64,000 nt of DNA, taken from positions 1-64,000 of the forward strand of contig CAYFUM010000002.1 of NCBI GenBank assembly GCA_964346475.1, in the 5' to 3' direction. Made by a program: the position numbers and the translations under genes. Of the stretch, positions 14,565-22,697 are shown in pieces; position 1 is the stretch's first letter, and each line of letters begins with the position of its first letter. The notes beneath the pieces are model-generated. The model was given only the letters and a program-made list of their open reading frames with translations, did not search any database and had not been told where the DNA came from. Source of the DNA: DTU036 sp964346475. GTDB lineage: Bacteria > Bacillota > Clostridia > Peptostreptococcales > Acidaminobacteraceae.

Positions 14565-16254
14565 AGCGCCTCTCCAGTTCCTTTCTAGGCATTTCAATAA
14601 ATATTGGCCGACCATGAGGACAGGTATGGGGGTTATTAAGTACTTTTAGCTGGTCTAGTAGTTGATCTACTTCGACATCTTCTAAGGCGTCCTGGGCCTT
14701 AATAGCGGCCTTACAGGCCCTGGATATAAGTTCTTCTTCACCTATTTCAGCGCCACCTTCTAATATATCTCTAAAAAAACTACTGGCCTGACCTGGACTA
14801 AATCCATGGGGGATTTCTCTTAGAACCAGGCTGTCCCTGGAAAAAACTTCGTAATCAAAGGCAAGTTCTCTAAGTAGCTCTCCCCTATCTTCAAGTTCCC
14901 CAAGCTGCCTGGCATCAAGTTTTAGATTTATCGGAAGCATTAATAGCTGCTGGGACAAACTTTTATCCCTATATTCCTCCATAAACCTCTCATAGAGGAT
15001 TTTCTCATGGGCAGCATGCTGGTCACAGAAGTAGATGCTATTTTTCTTCTGAAAGATTAAAAAGCTAGAAAAGGCCTGGCCAAGGTAGTAGAGGCCATCA
15101 AAGAAATCATCATAGCTTGTCAAGAGATTTTCAGCTACCTCAAGTTCTTCACTTTTTTTCGACTGGACTCTATCAAAAAAACTTAGAGGTAATTCTTCAG
15201 ATCTATCTGGTAAATCCGGCTTAGGGAGGATTTTAGGCCTCGGGGCTTCTTCCTTTATGACAGGATGGATCTGTTTTCCATAGAGAAAGGGCCTTAACTG
15301 ACCCTCTAGATCCTCTATTAAGGATAAGTCATGGGAAAAACGGACCTCCATTTTCCTAGGATGGATATTTACATCGACAAGGGTTGGTTCTACATCTATA
15401 AAAAAATAGACCACAGGAAAGCGCCTCAGTGGCAGTAGACCCTGATAGGTTCTCGAGATTAGGTCCCTTAATTCCTTGTTTTCAACCAGGCGATTATTTA
15501 CTAGGAAATACTGACTACGCCTGGTGGTCATAGAGTGGCTTAGACTGGATAGATAGCCTAGGAGCCTATAATTTTCGCCCTCAATTTCCAGTGGGATTAA
15601 ATAACTATATTCTTCTCCTGCAAGCTCCTTTAGAGCCTCCTCCCTGCCCCTGCCAAAGCTCTGCAGTATTAATTTATTATCCCCATGTAGGCTAAAGCTT
15701 ACCTGGGGGTTACCCAGAGCCATGGCCCTGACAAAGTCAATAATCTTTCCTTGGAGGTAGCCAGGCTTCTTTAAAAAACCTTCTCTAACTGGTGTATTAT
15801 AGAAAAGGTCTTCAATGACAAAGGAACTACCCTTCTGCCTGGAAATCCTTTTTAAGCTAAGGGTATTACCTCCATAGATAATAGTTTCAAAACCCTGGAG
15901 CTGGTCTTCCTGGCGACTGGTGAGGGTAATCTTACTGATGGCTGCGATACTAGCTAGGGCCTCACCTCTAAAGCCATAGCTTGTAACTGTCTTTAAATCT
16001 TGGGCCTGGGAAATTTTTGATGTAGCGTGTCTTTCAAATAAAAGACCAGCATCATCATAGTCAATGCCGCTGCCATCATCTTTAATGATTATTTTATCAA
16101 GACCAGCGCCGAAAATTTCTATTTTAATTTGACTGGCACCGGCGTCCAGAGAGTTTTCAACTAGCTCCTTGACTACACTTAAGGGCTCGGTAATTACCTC
16201 ACCTGCTGCAATTTGGTTGGCCACCCTGGGACTTAGTTTATGAATCCTTGGCAT
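14554..16254 (-). CDS. mutL: DNA mismatch repair protein MutL
   Basis: A 566-residue mismatch-repair matchmaker and nicking endonuclease. The N-terminal GHKL ATPase shows ELVENSLDAGAS, IKDDGSGID and TSYGFRGEALAS. The C-terminal domain has the metal-binding endonuclease motif DQHAAHEKILYE (DQHA-x2-E-x4-E), an ACKAAIKA segment, and CPHGRPIFI, so it should be nuclease-active, as expected in bacteria without MutH. The stop codon of mutS overlaps its start by 17 bp. Confidence 0.97.
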   Translation of the reverse strand: MPRIHKLSPRVANQIAAGEVITEPLSVVKELVENSLDAGASQIKIEIFGAGLDKIIIKDDGSGIDYDDAGLLFERHATSKISQAQDLKTVTSYGFRGEALASIAAISKITLTSRQEDQLQGFETIIYGGNTLSLKRISRQKGSSFVIEDLFYNTPVREGFLKKPGYLQGKIIDFVRAMALGNPQVSFSLHGDNKLILQSFGRGREEALKELAGEEYSYLIPLEIEGENYRLLGYLSSLSHSMTTRRSQYFLVNNRLVENKELRDLISRTYQGLLPLRRFPVVYFFIDVEPTLVDVNIHPRKMEVRFSHDLSLIEDLEGQLRPFLYGKQIHPVIKEEAPRPKILPKPDLPDRSEELPLSFFDRVQSKKSEELEVAENLLTSYDDFFDGLYYLGQAFSSFLIFQKKNSIYFCDQHAAHEKILYERFMEEYRDKSLSQQLLMLPINLKLDARQLGELEDRGELLRELAFDYEVFSRDSLVLREIPHGFSPGQASSFFRDILEGGAEIGEEELISRACKAAIKAQDALEDVEVDQLLDQLKVLNNPHTCPHGRPIFIEMPRKELERRFER

Positions 16255-18733
16255 AAATCCTCTTTAAACTTTCTAGAAGGCTCCAGGCCTCTCTAGGAGT
16301 GATTTGGTCTACATCAAGATCAACCAGTTCAGGTATAAAGGGATTTGACTCTTCCCTAGGCCCCTTATCCCTTGCTAGCATGGTATCCTTGCCTTCAAGT
16401 TCCTCCAAAATTTCACTGGCCCTGCTAATTAAGTCCTGGGGCAGTCCAGCAAGTTTTGCAGCCTGGATACCATAGGACCTGTGGCTTCTTCCAGGTATTA
16501 TTTTCCTTAGGAAAATAAGGTCCCTCCCCCTTTGATCCACCGCCACCCTAAAGTTACTGATGCCCTCTATCCTCTCCTGGGCCTCGGTAAGTTCATGGTA
16601 GTGGGTAGCAAAAAGACATCTGGGTTTTATCTGGCTATTTAGATACTCAGTTGTGGCCCAGGCAATGCTTAGACCATCATAGGTACTGGTTCCCCTGCCT
16701 ATCTCATCTAAAATTACCAGGGAATTTTCGCTGGCATTGTCTAGAATAAAACTCAGCTCACTCATTTCCACCATAAAGGTAGACTTGCCTCTACTTAAAT
16801 CATCGCTGGCCCCCACCCTGGTAAATATTCTATCTGTCAGTGGGATACTAGCACTAGAACAGGGAACAAAGGAGCCCATATGGGCTAATAGGGTTATCAG
16901 AGCAACCTGCCTTAAATAGGTGCTCTTACCAGCCATATTTGGACCTGTAATAATGTGAAAATGATTTTTACTATCCATAGTAAGATCATTGGAGATAAAT
17001 CTCTCTCTGCCAAGAAGGTCCTCTAAGACAGGGTGTCTACTCTCAACCAGTGAAAAGTCCTTACTATCCTGGACCAGGGGCCTGACATAGTTATTTTCCC
17101 GGGCCAACCTGGCTAGATTAACAGCTAGGTCCAGGGTAGCAATAGATCTTGCAAGATCAAGGAGTATATCGCTGTAGCCCTTTACCTCCTCCACCAGCTC
17201 TGTATAGACCTGTCTTTCATAAACCTTTTGTCTCTCCTCGGCACTTAGGATTTTTATTTCTAGATCCTTTAATTCCTCAGTAAAAAATCTCTCACTTCCC
17301 ACCAGGGTCTGCTTTCTAATATACCTATCGGGTACCCTAGATAGGTTGCTATTGGTAACTTCAAGATAATAGCCAAAGACCCTGTTATAACGAATTTTAA
17401 GGTTCTTTATACCAGTTTTTTCCTTCTCTTCTAGCTCCATATCCAGGAGCATATCTGTTCCATGCTCTAGAAGGTGGAGGATTTCACCCAGCTCAGGGTG
17501 GTTTTTTGGTGAAATTACACCCCCCTCTGCTATGGTAGCAGCAGGTTCCTCTAGAAGGGTCTCATTGAGCTTGTCATAGAGTTCTGGCTCAGCCCTCAGC
17601 CCCTTTATTAGGTCTCTATTCTCCAGTCCCTCTAGCATGTCAAGTAGTTGGGGTAGTTTTGACAAACTCGCGGTAATCTTTCTTAAATCCTTGGGCATGA
17701 TATGGCTATAGACGAGTTTACTGACCAGGCGCTCAAGATCAAAAATCTCCCTAAGGATTTCCTCTAGAGGAAAGAGGAGTTCCGGCCTATCATAAAAATA
17801 CTCTACTAAATCCAGTCTTTTATTAATTTTTTCTAAATTTTGCAGGGGCTTTTGAATCCAAAGAGCTAGAAGCCTACTTCCCATGGGTGTAGAGCATCTA
17901 TCCAGTAGGCCAAGAAGGCTGCCCTTTTTTTCCTTACTAATAAGGGTTTCAAAAAGCTCTAGATGGGAAAATATACTGCTATCTAGTTTCATATAGTCCC
18001 CACGCCCAATAAAGGAATAGTCAAAGGCAGTATTGGGCTCTAGGAGCTGGGTCTCTAGAATATATTCAAAAAGAGCGCTTAAGGAAGTAAGGGAAGATGA
18101 GTCGGGCCTTACCTTTAAAAAGGTATCAAAGAGCTTCTTATCAATGCTGGGCTTTGGAATTATCCTACTTGCCCCTATATCTATGCCCTCCTCTACAAGT
18201 AGCTCCGAGGGCCTAAGGGTGAAAACCTCCTCTTTTAAATCCTCTATTTCCTCCCTTTCATAGAAACTTGATCTTAAATAAAAGGTAGATAAATCACAGT
18301 AGCTAATGGAATAGCCCCCTTCTTCCTTGCAAATAGCAGCTAAAAAGTTATTATGGCTCCTATCTAAAAGGGCTTCATCCACCAAGGTTCCCTGGGTAAT
18401 TATCTTTACTATGTCTCTTTTTACGAGGTTTTTAGCCTCCCTGGGATCTTCTATCTGTTCGCAGATTGCTATGGTATAACCCTGGTCTATGAGCTTGGCT
18501 ATATAATTTTGGGCACTATGATAGGGCACCCCACAAAGAGGAGCCTTCATACCCCCACCGGCGTTTCTGGAGGTAAGCACTAGATCCAGAGCCTTGCTGG
18601 CTATCTCAGCATCCTCGTAGAACATTTCATAGAAATCTCCCAGCCTATAAAAAAGTATGTGCTCTGGTACCCGGGCTTTTATTTCCATATATTGCTGCAT
18701 CATAGGAGTTAAAAACTTAATATCTAGTGACAT
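16238..18733 (-). CDS. mutS: DNA mismatch repair protein MutS
   Basis: An 831-residue mismatch sensor. The mismatch-reading motif FYRLGDFYEMF (Phe-x-Glu) is near residue 30, followed by connector, lever and clamp regions. The C-terminal ATPase contains GPNMAGKSTYLRQ (Walker A), SFILDNASENSLVILDEIG (18-19 residues, Walker B) and FATHYHEL. Start ATG 18733 has GAAGGAG upstream; the first residues MSLDIKFLTPMMQQY precede the usual LTPMMQQY opening. It overlaps the miaB stop by 10 bp, in the common miaB-mutS-mutL order. Confidence 0.97.
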   Translation of the reverse strand: MSLDIKFLTPMMQQYMEIKARVPEHILFYRLGDFYEMFYEDAEIASKALDLVLTSRNAGGGMKAPLCGVPYHSAQNYIAKLIDQGYTIAICEQIEDPREAKNLVKRDIVKIITQGTLVDEALLDRSHNNFLAAICKEEGGYSISYCDLSTFYLRSSFYEREEIEDLKEEVFTLRPSELLVEEGIDIGASRIIPKPSIDKKLFDTFLKVRPDSSSLTSLSALFEYILETQLLEPNTAFDYSFIGRGDYMKLDSSIFSHLELFETLISKEKKGSLLGLLDRCSTPMGSRLLALWIQKPLQNLEKINKRLDLVEYFYDRPELLFPLEEILREIFDLERLVSKLVYSHIMPKDLRKITASLSKLPQLLDMLEGLENRDLIKGLRAEPELYDKLNETLLEEPAATIAEGGVISPKNHPELGEILHLLEHGTDMLLDMELEEKEKTGIKNLKIRYNRVFGYYLEVTNSNLSRVPDRYIRKQTLVGSERFFTEELKDLEIKILSAEERQKVYERQVYTELVEEVKGYSDILLDLARSIATLDLAVNLARLARENNYVRPLVQDSKDFSLVESRHPVLEDLLGRERFISNDLTMDSKNHFHIITGPNMAGKSTYLRQVALITLLAHMGSFVPCSSASIPLTDRIFTRVGASDDLSRGKSTFMVEMSELSFILDNASENSLVILDEIGRGTSTYDGLSIAWATTEYLNSQIKPRCLFATHYHELTEAQERIEGISNFRVAVDQRGRDLIFLRKIIPGRSHRSYGIQAAKLAGLPQDLISRASEILEELEGKDTMLARDKGPREESNPFIPELVDLDVDQITPREAWSLLESLKRIYAKDS

Positions 18734-20118
18734 ATTTCTCCTTCCAGCGAGAAGTTTTTAGATCTTACTATTTTTACTTTAACAAGCTTTCCAATCTCAT
18801 CAATTTCTCCTGGAAAGCGAACAAGAAAACCCTGGGGAGTTCTCCCCTGAAGGAAATTAGAGTGGGCCTTTTCTTCAACTAAAACCTCATAAACATTACC
18901 GACTCGAGCTTTATTTTTTTCTATTACTATTTCATTAAGGACCCCTAGCATAAGCTCAAATCTCCTGTGCTTCTCCTTGTAGTCCAGGTCATCCTCATAG
19001 GTGGCTGCAGGTGTTCCCCTTCTCTTTGAATATATAAAGGTAAAAGCACTATCGTAGCCAACCTCCTTTATAAGTGAAATTGTATCTTCAAGATCCTCCA
19101 TGGTTTCACCAGGAAAGCCTACAATAATATCACTAGTTAGACCTATGTCTGGCAGGGCTGACCTTAGCTTTCTAACCCTATCCAGATAGTCCTCCCTGGT
19201 ATATTTCCTATTCATCCTTTTTAGTATCCTGGTAGAACCAGACTGTACAGGAAGATGAAAGGAGGGTGCCATCTTATCAAGCTTCATAGCCTCTATTAGC
19301 TTGTCTGATAAATCCTTGGGATGGGAAGTCATGAATCTTATTCTAAGAAGTCCATCAATCTTATTTAATCGAGCTAGTAGATCAGGAAAATCGATATCCT
19401 CCTCTAGACCTCTTCCATAGCTATTGACATTTTGACCAAGCAGAGTGATTTCCTTGACTCCCTCTTCAACAAGCTTGTTGACTTCCTTTATTATATCCTC
19501 TGGCAGCCTGCTTTTTTCTCTGCCTCTGGTATAGGGTACAACACAGTAGGTGCAAAAGTTATTACAACCCTCCATGATATTTACAAAGGCTGAAATTTTA
19601 GAAGCCCTTATAGCTGGCATCTCTTCAACAATACTGCTAAAGTCCTCTAGTATTTCAAGGGTTTTTTCACCTTCCAGTGCTTTTAAAAGATACTGGGGTA
19701 GGTTGTAATAATTATGAGTTCCAAAAATCATATCTACAAAGGGGAAGGATTTTTTGATTTTTTCAAGCACGTGGCCTTGTTGGACCATGCAGCCACAAAC
19801 CCCTATAATAGTGCCCTGGTCCTGAAGGGATTTAAGCCTGCCTAAAAAGCCGTAGACTCTTTCTTCAGCATGCTCTCTTATTGCACATGTATTAAGCAGG
19901 ATTACCGAGGCTTCCTCCTCCTCTTCTGTGGGCTCATAGCCCATAAGTTCAAAAAGTGCAGCCATCCTCTCACTGTCATGGTCATTCATTTGACATCCAA
20001 AGGTGTGGATATGATAAAGGGGGCCTCTGGCATTTTCTTCTTTATTTATATTAGAAATCTTGGCCACCATCTCTAAGGCAGCCTGGTTATTTTTATCCTT
20101 ATTAAATATAATCTTCAA
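18724..20118 (-). CDS. miaB: tRNA-2-methylthio-N6-dimethylallyladenosine synthase MiaB
   Basis: A 464-residue radical-SAM methylthiotransferase with two [4Fe-4S] clusters that acts on i6A37 of tRNA. The N-terminal cluster cysteines lie in HTFGCQMND, LLNTCAIRE and GVCGCMVQQ. The radical-SAM triad is EGCNNFCTYCVVPYTRGR. A C-terminal TRAM domain follows (VGNVYEVLVEEKAH). I chose the TTG at 20118, five bases after AAGGAGG; an ATG at 20145 reads through the ribosome site and overlaps the promoter. It is the first gene of the miaB-mutS-mutL-miaA-hfq run. Confidence 0.95.
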   Translation of the reverse strand: MKIIFNKDKNNQAALEMVAKISNINKEENARGPLYHIHTFGCQMNDHDSERMAALFELMGYEPTEEEEEASVILLNTCAIREHAEERVYGFLGRLKSLQDQGTIIGVCGCMVQQGHVLEKIKKSFPFVDMIFGTHNYYNLPQYLLKALEGEKTLEILEDFSSIVEEMPAIRASKISAFVNIMEGCNNFCTYCVVPYTRGREKSRLPEDIIKEVNKLVEEGVKEITLLGQNVNSYGRGLEEDIDFPDLLARLNKIDGLLRIRFMTSHPKDLSDKLIEAMKLDKMAPSFHLPVQSGSTRILKRMNRKYTREDYLDRVRKLRSALPDIGLTSDIIVGFPGETMEDLEDTISLIKEVGYDSAFTFIYSKRRGTPAATYEDDLDYKEKHRRFELMLGVLNEIVIEKNKARVGNVYEVLVEEKAHSNFLQGRTPQGFLVRFPGEIDEIGKLVKVKIVRSKNFSLEGEICH

Positions 20119-20140
20119 TACATCCTCCTTATAAAAGTAT

Positions 20141-20149
20141 ATCATAGCA
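20141..20149 (-). promoter_or_regulatory. Extended -10 promoter candidate for miaB
   Basis: Minus-strand TGCTATGAT is an extended -10 with no good -35. Initiation near 20134 would give a leader of about 16 bases to the TTG start. It is back-to-back with the EamA promoter. Confidence 0.45.
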
Positions 20150-20153
20150 GCTA

Positions 20154-20182
20154 TTGCTTAGAAAAGAAAGCTGTGCTAAATT
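20154..20182 (+). promoter_or_regulatory. Promoter of the EamA transporter gene
   Basis: -35 TTGCTT (20154-20159), 17-bp spacer ending in TGC (an extended -10 feature), and -10 TAAATT (20177-20182), 20 bases ahead of the ATG. Confidence 0.55.
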
Positions 20183-20201
20183 GATAGAGAAAGGAATAAT
20201 T

Positions 20202-21086
20202 ATGACAAAAACCACTAGAGGGAAGCTCTTTGCAGCCATGACTTCTTTGATCTTTGGCCTTAGCTTTATCTTTACAAAAAAAGGAACTAGCACTGTTAGT
20301 GTACTTTATTTACTAGGTTGGCGTTTCGCACTGGCTTTTATTTTTTTTGAAATTTATAGGCGCCTTTCTAGGATCCCCTTTAGATTTAAAGCTAAGGATT
20401 TAAAGGAGCTCTTTCCTCTAGGACTTTTTTTCCCTGTCCTATACTTTTCCCTGGAGTCCCTTGGAATAAAAATTACCACAGCCTCTGAGGCCGGAGTAAT
20501 ACTCAGCTTAGGACCTATAGTAACAATGCTACTTTCTTCAATTTTACTCAAGGAATACCCTAAAAAAGAGCAACTTTTAGGAATACTCCTTTCAACAATT
20601 GGAGTCATAGTTATGGTCTTAAGTAAAAGGGGCCAGGCTTCCCTATCCTATTTTGGCTATTTCATGCTCCTTCTAGGTATAAGCTCCTATAGCATTTATT
20701 CCATCATACAAAGAAAAATAAGAGGCTATAGTAACTATGAAAGAACCTACTTTATGCTTTTTATGGGGGGACTAGTATTCTTCTTCACTTCCCTCATATA
20801 TTCTCTTATAGATGGTAGTAGCTTAGAATTTCTTAGCTTACCTATAAAAAACAGGGAGTTTCTAATTTCCATTCTCTATCTCTCCCTCCTATCTAGCAAT
20901 CTGGCCTTCCTATTCAATGTCACTGCCATAGATCTAGTGGGACCAACTGTCACCTCCTCCTTTGCGGGGCTTACAACCTTAATTTCAGTGCTAGCAGGAG
21001 TATTTATCCTGAAGGAAACATTCATGTTTAGCCAGTGGATTGCCTCTATTTTGATTATACTAGGGGTGTATCTGGCCAATAAATAA
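20202..21086 (+). CDS. EamA/DMT superfamily transporter
   Basis: A 294-residue membrane protein with about ten hydrophobic segments arranged as two EamA halves: the first from MTKTTRGKLFAAMTSLIFGLS and the second from LLGISSYSIYSIIQRK. Typical features are GWRFALAFIFF after helix 2, ASEAGVILSLGPIV in helix 4, and GPTVTSSFAGLTTLISVLAGV in helix 9. These proteins usually export amino acids or other small metabolites, but the substrate cannot be read here. ATG 20202 has AAAGGA upstream. It starts a short plus-strand group with the isochorismatase-like gene and corA. Confidence 0.85.
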   Translation: MTKTTRGKLFAAMTSLIFGLSFIFTKKGTSTVSVLYLLGWRFALAFIFFEIYRRLSRIPFRFKAKDLKELFPLGLFFPVLYFSLESLGIKITTASEAGVILSLGPIVTMLLSSILLKEYPKKEQLLGILLSTIGVIVMVLSKRGQASLSYFGYFMLLLGISSYSIYSIIQRKIRGYSNYERTYFMLFMGGLVFFFTSLIYSLIDGSSLEFLSLPIKNREFLISILYLSLLSSNLAFLFNVTAIDLVGPTVTSSFAGLTTLISVLAGVFILKETFMFSQWIASILIILGVYLANK

Positions 21087-21135
21087 TAAAGACCTATGAA
21101 ATGGGTATAAGTTTTAGCGATATAAGGAGGAAAAG

Positions 21136-21681
21136 ATGAGACTGAATAAAGAAAGCGCAGTTTTAGTTATTATTGATATTCAAGAAAGACTATTGCCTGT
21201 AATAGAAAATAGAGACCAGGTAGAAAATAGAACAAGGGTCCTTCTAGAGGGAGCAAGGCTCCTAGATCTACCCGTAATTTTCTCTGAACAATATCCCAGG
21301 GGCTTGGGAAAAACTATTGAAACCCTTAAGCCCTGGATTAATGAGAAAAATGTCTATGAAAAGACAAGCTTTTCACTACTGGATGATCTGGCTAGCACAA
21401 TGGAATCCTTATTTAAAGAAGGTAAAAGCCAGTTTATACTAGCAGGAATTGAAAGCCATGTCTGTGTCTATCAGACTGCCAGAGACCTTCTTGAGGCTGG
21501 AAAAGAAGTTATTATAGCCTACGATGCAGTAGGCTCCAGACAGCTTGCTGATAGTAAATGGGCACTAGAAAGCCTTGGGGCTCTAGGTGCACTGGTCCTA
21601 CCTAGTGAGACCATAATTTTTGATCTTCAGAGAACTGCCAAGTCACCCACCTTCAAGGCAATCTCACAGCTTATCAAGTAA
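21136..21681 (+). CDS. Isochorismatase-like cysteine hydrolase
   Basis: A 181-residue cytoplasmic hydrolase of the isochorismatase-like superfamily, which includes nicotinamidases and ureido or amide hydrolases. The catalytic triad is visible: Asp in VIIDIQERL, Lys in YEKTSFS, and Cys in GIESHVCVYQTARDLL. The substrate is not identifiable; it lacks the obvious metal-binding DxH pattern of nicotinamidase. AGGAGG precedes the ATG. It lies 49 bp after the EamA gene and 26 bp before corA. Confidence 0.85.
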   Translation: MRLNKESAVLVIIDIQERLLPVIENRDQVENRTRVLLEGARLLDLPVIFSEQYPRGLGKTIETLKPWINEKNVYEKTSFSLLDDLASTMESLFKEGKSQFILAGIESHVCVYQTARDLLEAGKEVIIAYDAVGSRQLADSKWALESLGALGALVLPSETIIFDLQRTAKSPTFKAISQLIK

Positions 21682-21707
21682 ATCTAGGCCAAAGGAGAAA
21701 ATTTCCA

Positions 21708-22670
21708 ATGAAGGACATTAGTTATGTGAAAATTGAATCTGGATCTTTGGAGACCTTAGATATTACTAGTTTCGAAGAAATTGATCTAGAAGGTGGAGCC
21801 ACCCACTGGATCCACCTCTTTTCACCCTCCAAGGAAAAAATTAATGAACTTTCCTGTCATTTTAAGATAAATCCCCTTGTTTTAGAAAAAATCCAAGATT
21901 CTTCTGAGCTGCCTAAACTTGAGTATTACAGGGACTATATCTTTATGGTTCTAGAAAAAACTGAACTTGTAAGAGATAGAATTAGCTCAAAACAAATTAG
22001 TCTTATAGCAAAAAGCAATTTATTAATTTCTATTGAAGAAGCTCCCTCCCAGATTTTTAATGAGATCCAAAAGAAACTAGAAGCCAGACTAAATGTTTTT
22101 GAAATTAAGAGTGATGATATCCTTTATCTTTTGCTAGATAAACTTGTTGAAAACTACTTTGATATCCTTGAAGAAACCGGTGAAAAAATAGATATGGTTG
22201 AGGATGAGCTGCTTTTAAATCCCCAAAAAGAGACACTAAATGATATATATAAACTAAAAAGAGATCTTATAGCTACAAGAAAAAACCTATGGCTTATGAG
22301 AAATGCCATAGGTAGCCTTGAAGGCAATGAATTCTCTATGATTAGCCTTGATAATAAGAAAAATTTTAAAGGCCTCTATGATCATATAGTGCAGCTAGTA
22401 GATCTTATAGAAACCTACAGAGATATCTGCTCTGGCATGCTTGATATTTATCTATCAAGCCTAAGCAATAGGACCAATGATATTATGAAGGTACTGACCA
22501 TATTTTCTACTCTTTTTATACCCCTTACCTTCCTAGCAGGAGTATATGGAATGAATTTTAAGGTCTTTCCTGAGATTTATTGGAAATATGGATATTGGTT
22601 TTTCTGGCTTCTTTCACTTATCATCACAGCTCTTATGCTACGCTTTTTCAAGAAAAAAAATTGGCTATAA
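21708..22670 (+). CDS. corA: Magnesium/cobalt transporter CorA family protein
   Basis: A 320-residue divalent-cation channel subunit. The long N-terminal cytoplasmic funnel contains a predicted coiled-coil helix (TLNDIYKLKRDLIATRKNLW). Two C-terminal membrane helices flank the signature YGMNF: TIFSTLFIPLTFLAGVYGM and WFFWLLSLIITALMLRFF. The usual MPE after GMN reads FPE here. A KKK-rich cytoplasmic tail ends the protein. AAAGGAG lies upstream of ATG 21708. It could supply cobalt as well as magnesium, but substrate choice cannot be read. A bidirectional terminator follows. Confidence 0.93.
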   Translation: MKDISYVKIESGSLETLDITSFEEIDLEGGATHWIHLFSPSKEKINELSCHFKINPLVLEKIQDSSELPKLEYYRDYIFMVLEKTELVRDRISSKQISLIAKSNLLISIEEAPSQIFNEIQKKLEARLNVFEIKSDDILYLLLDKLVENYFDILEETGEKIDMVEDELLLNPQKETLNDIYKLKRDLIATRKNLWLMRNAIGSLEGNEFSMISLDNKKNFKGLYDHIVQLVDLIETYRDICSGMLDIYLSSLSNRTNDIMKVLTIFSTLFIPLTFLAGVYGMNFKVFPEIYWKYGYWFFWLLSLIITALMLRFFKKKNWL

Positions 22671-22671
22671 A

Positions 22672-22694
22672 AAAAACGGCACCAGGCCGTTTTT
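22672..22694. terminator. Bidirectional terminator between corA and ispH-rpsA
   Basis: AAAAACGGC (22672-22680) pairs with GCCGTTTTT (22686-22694) over 9 bp around a 5-nt loop. Each strand ends in a T-run, serving both convergent genes. Confidence 0.85.
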
Positions 22695-22697
22695 CTA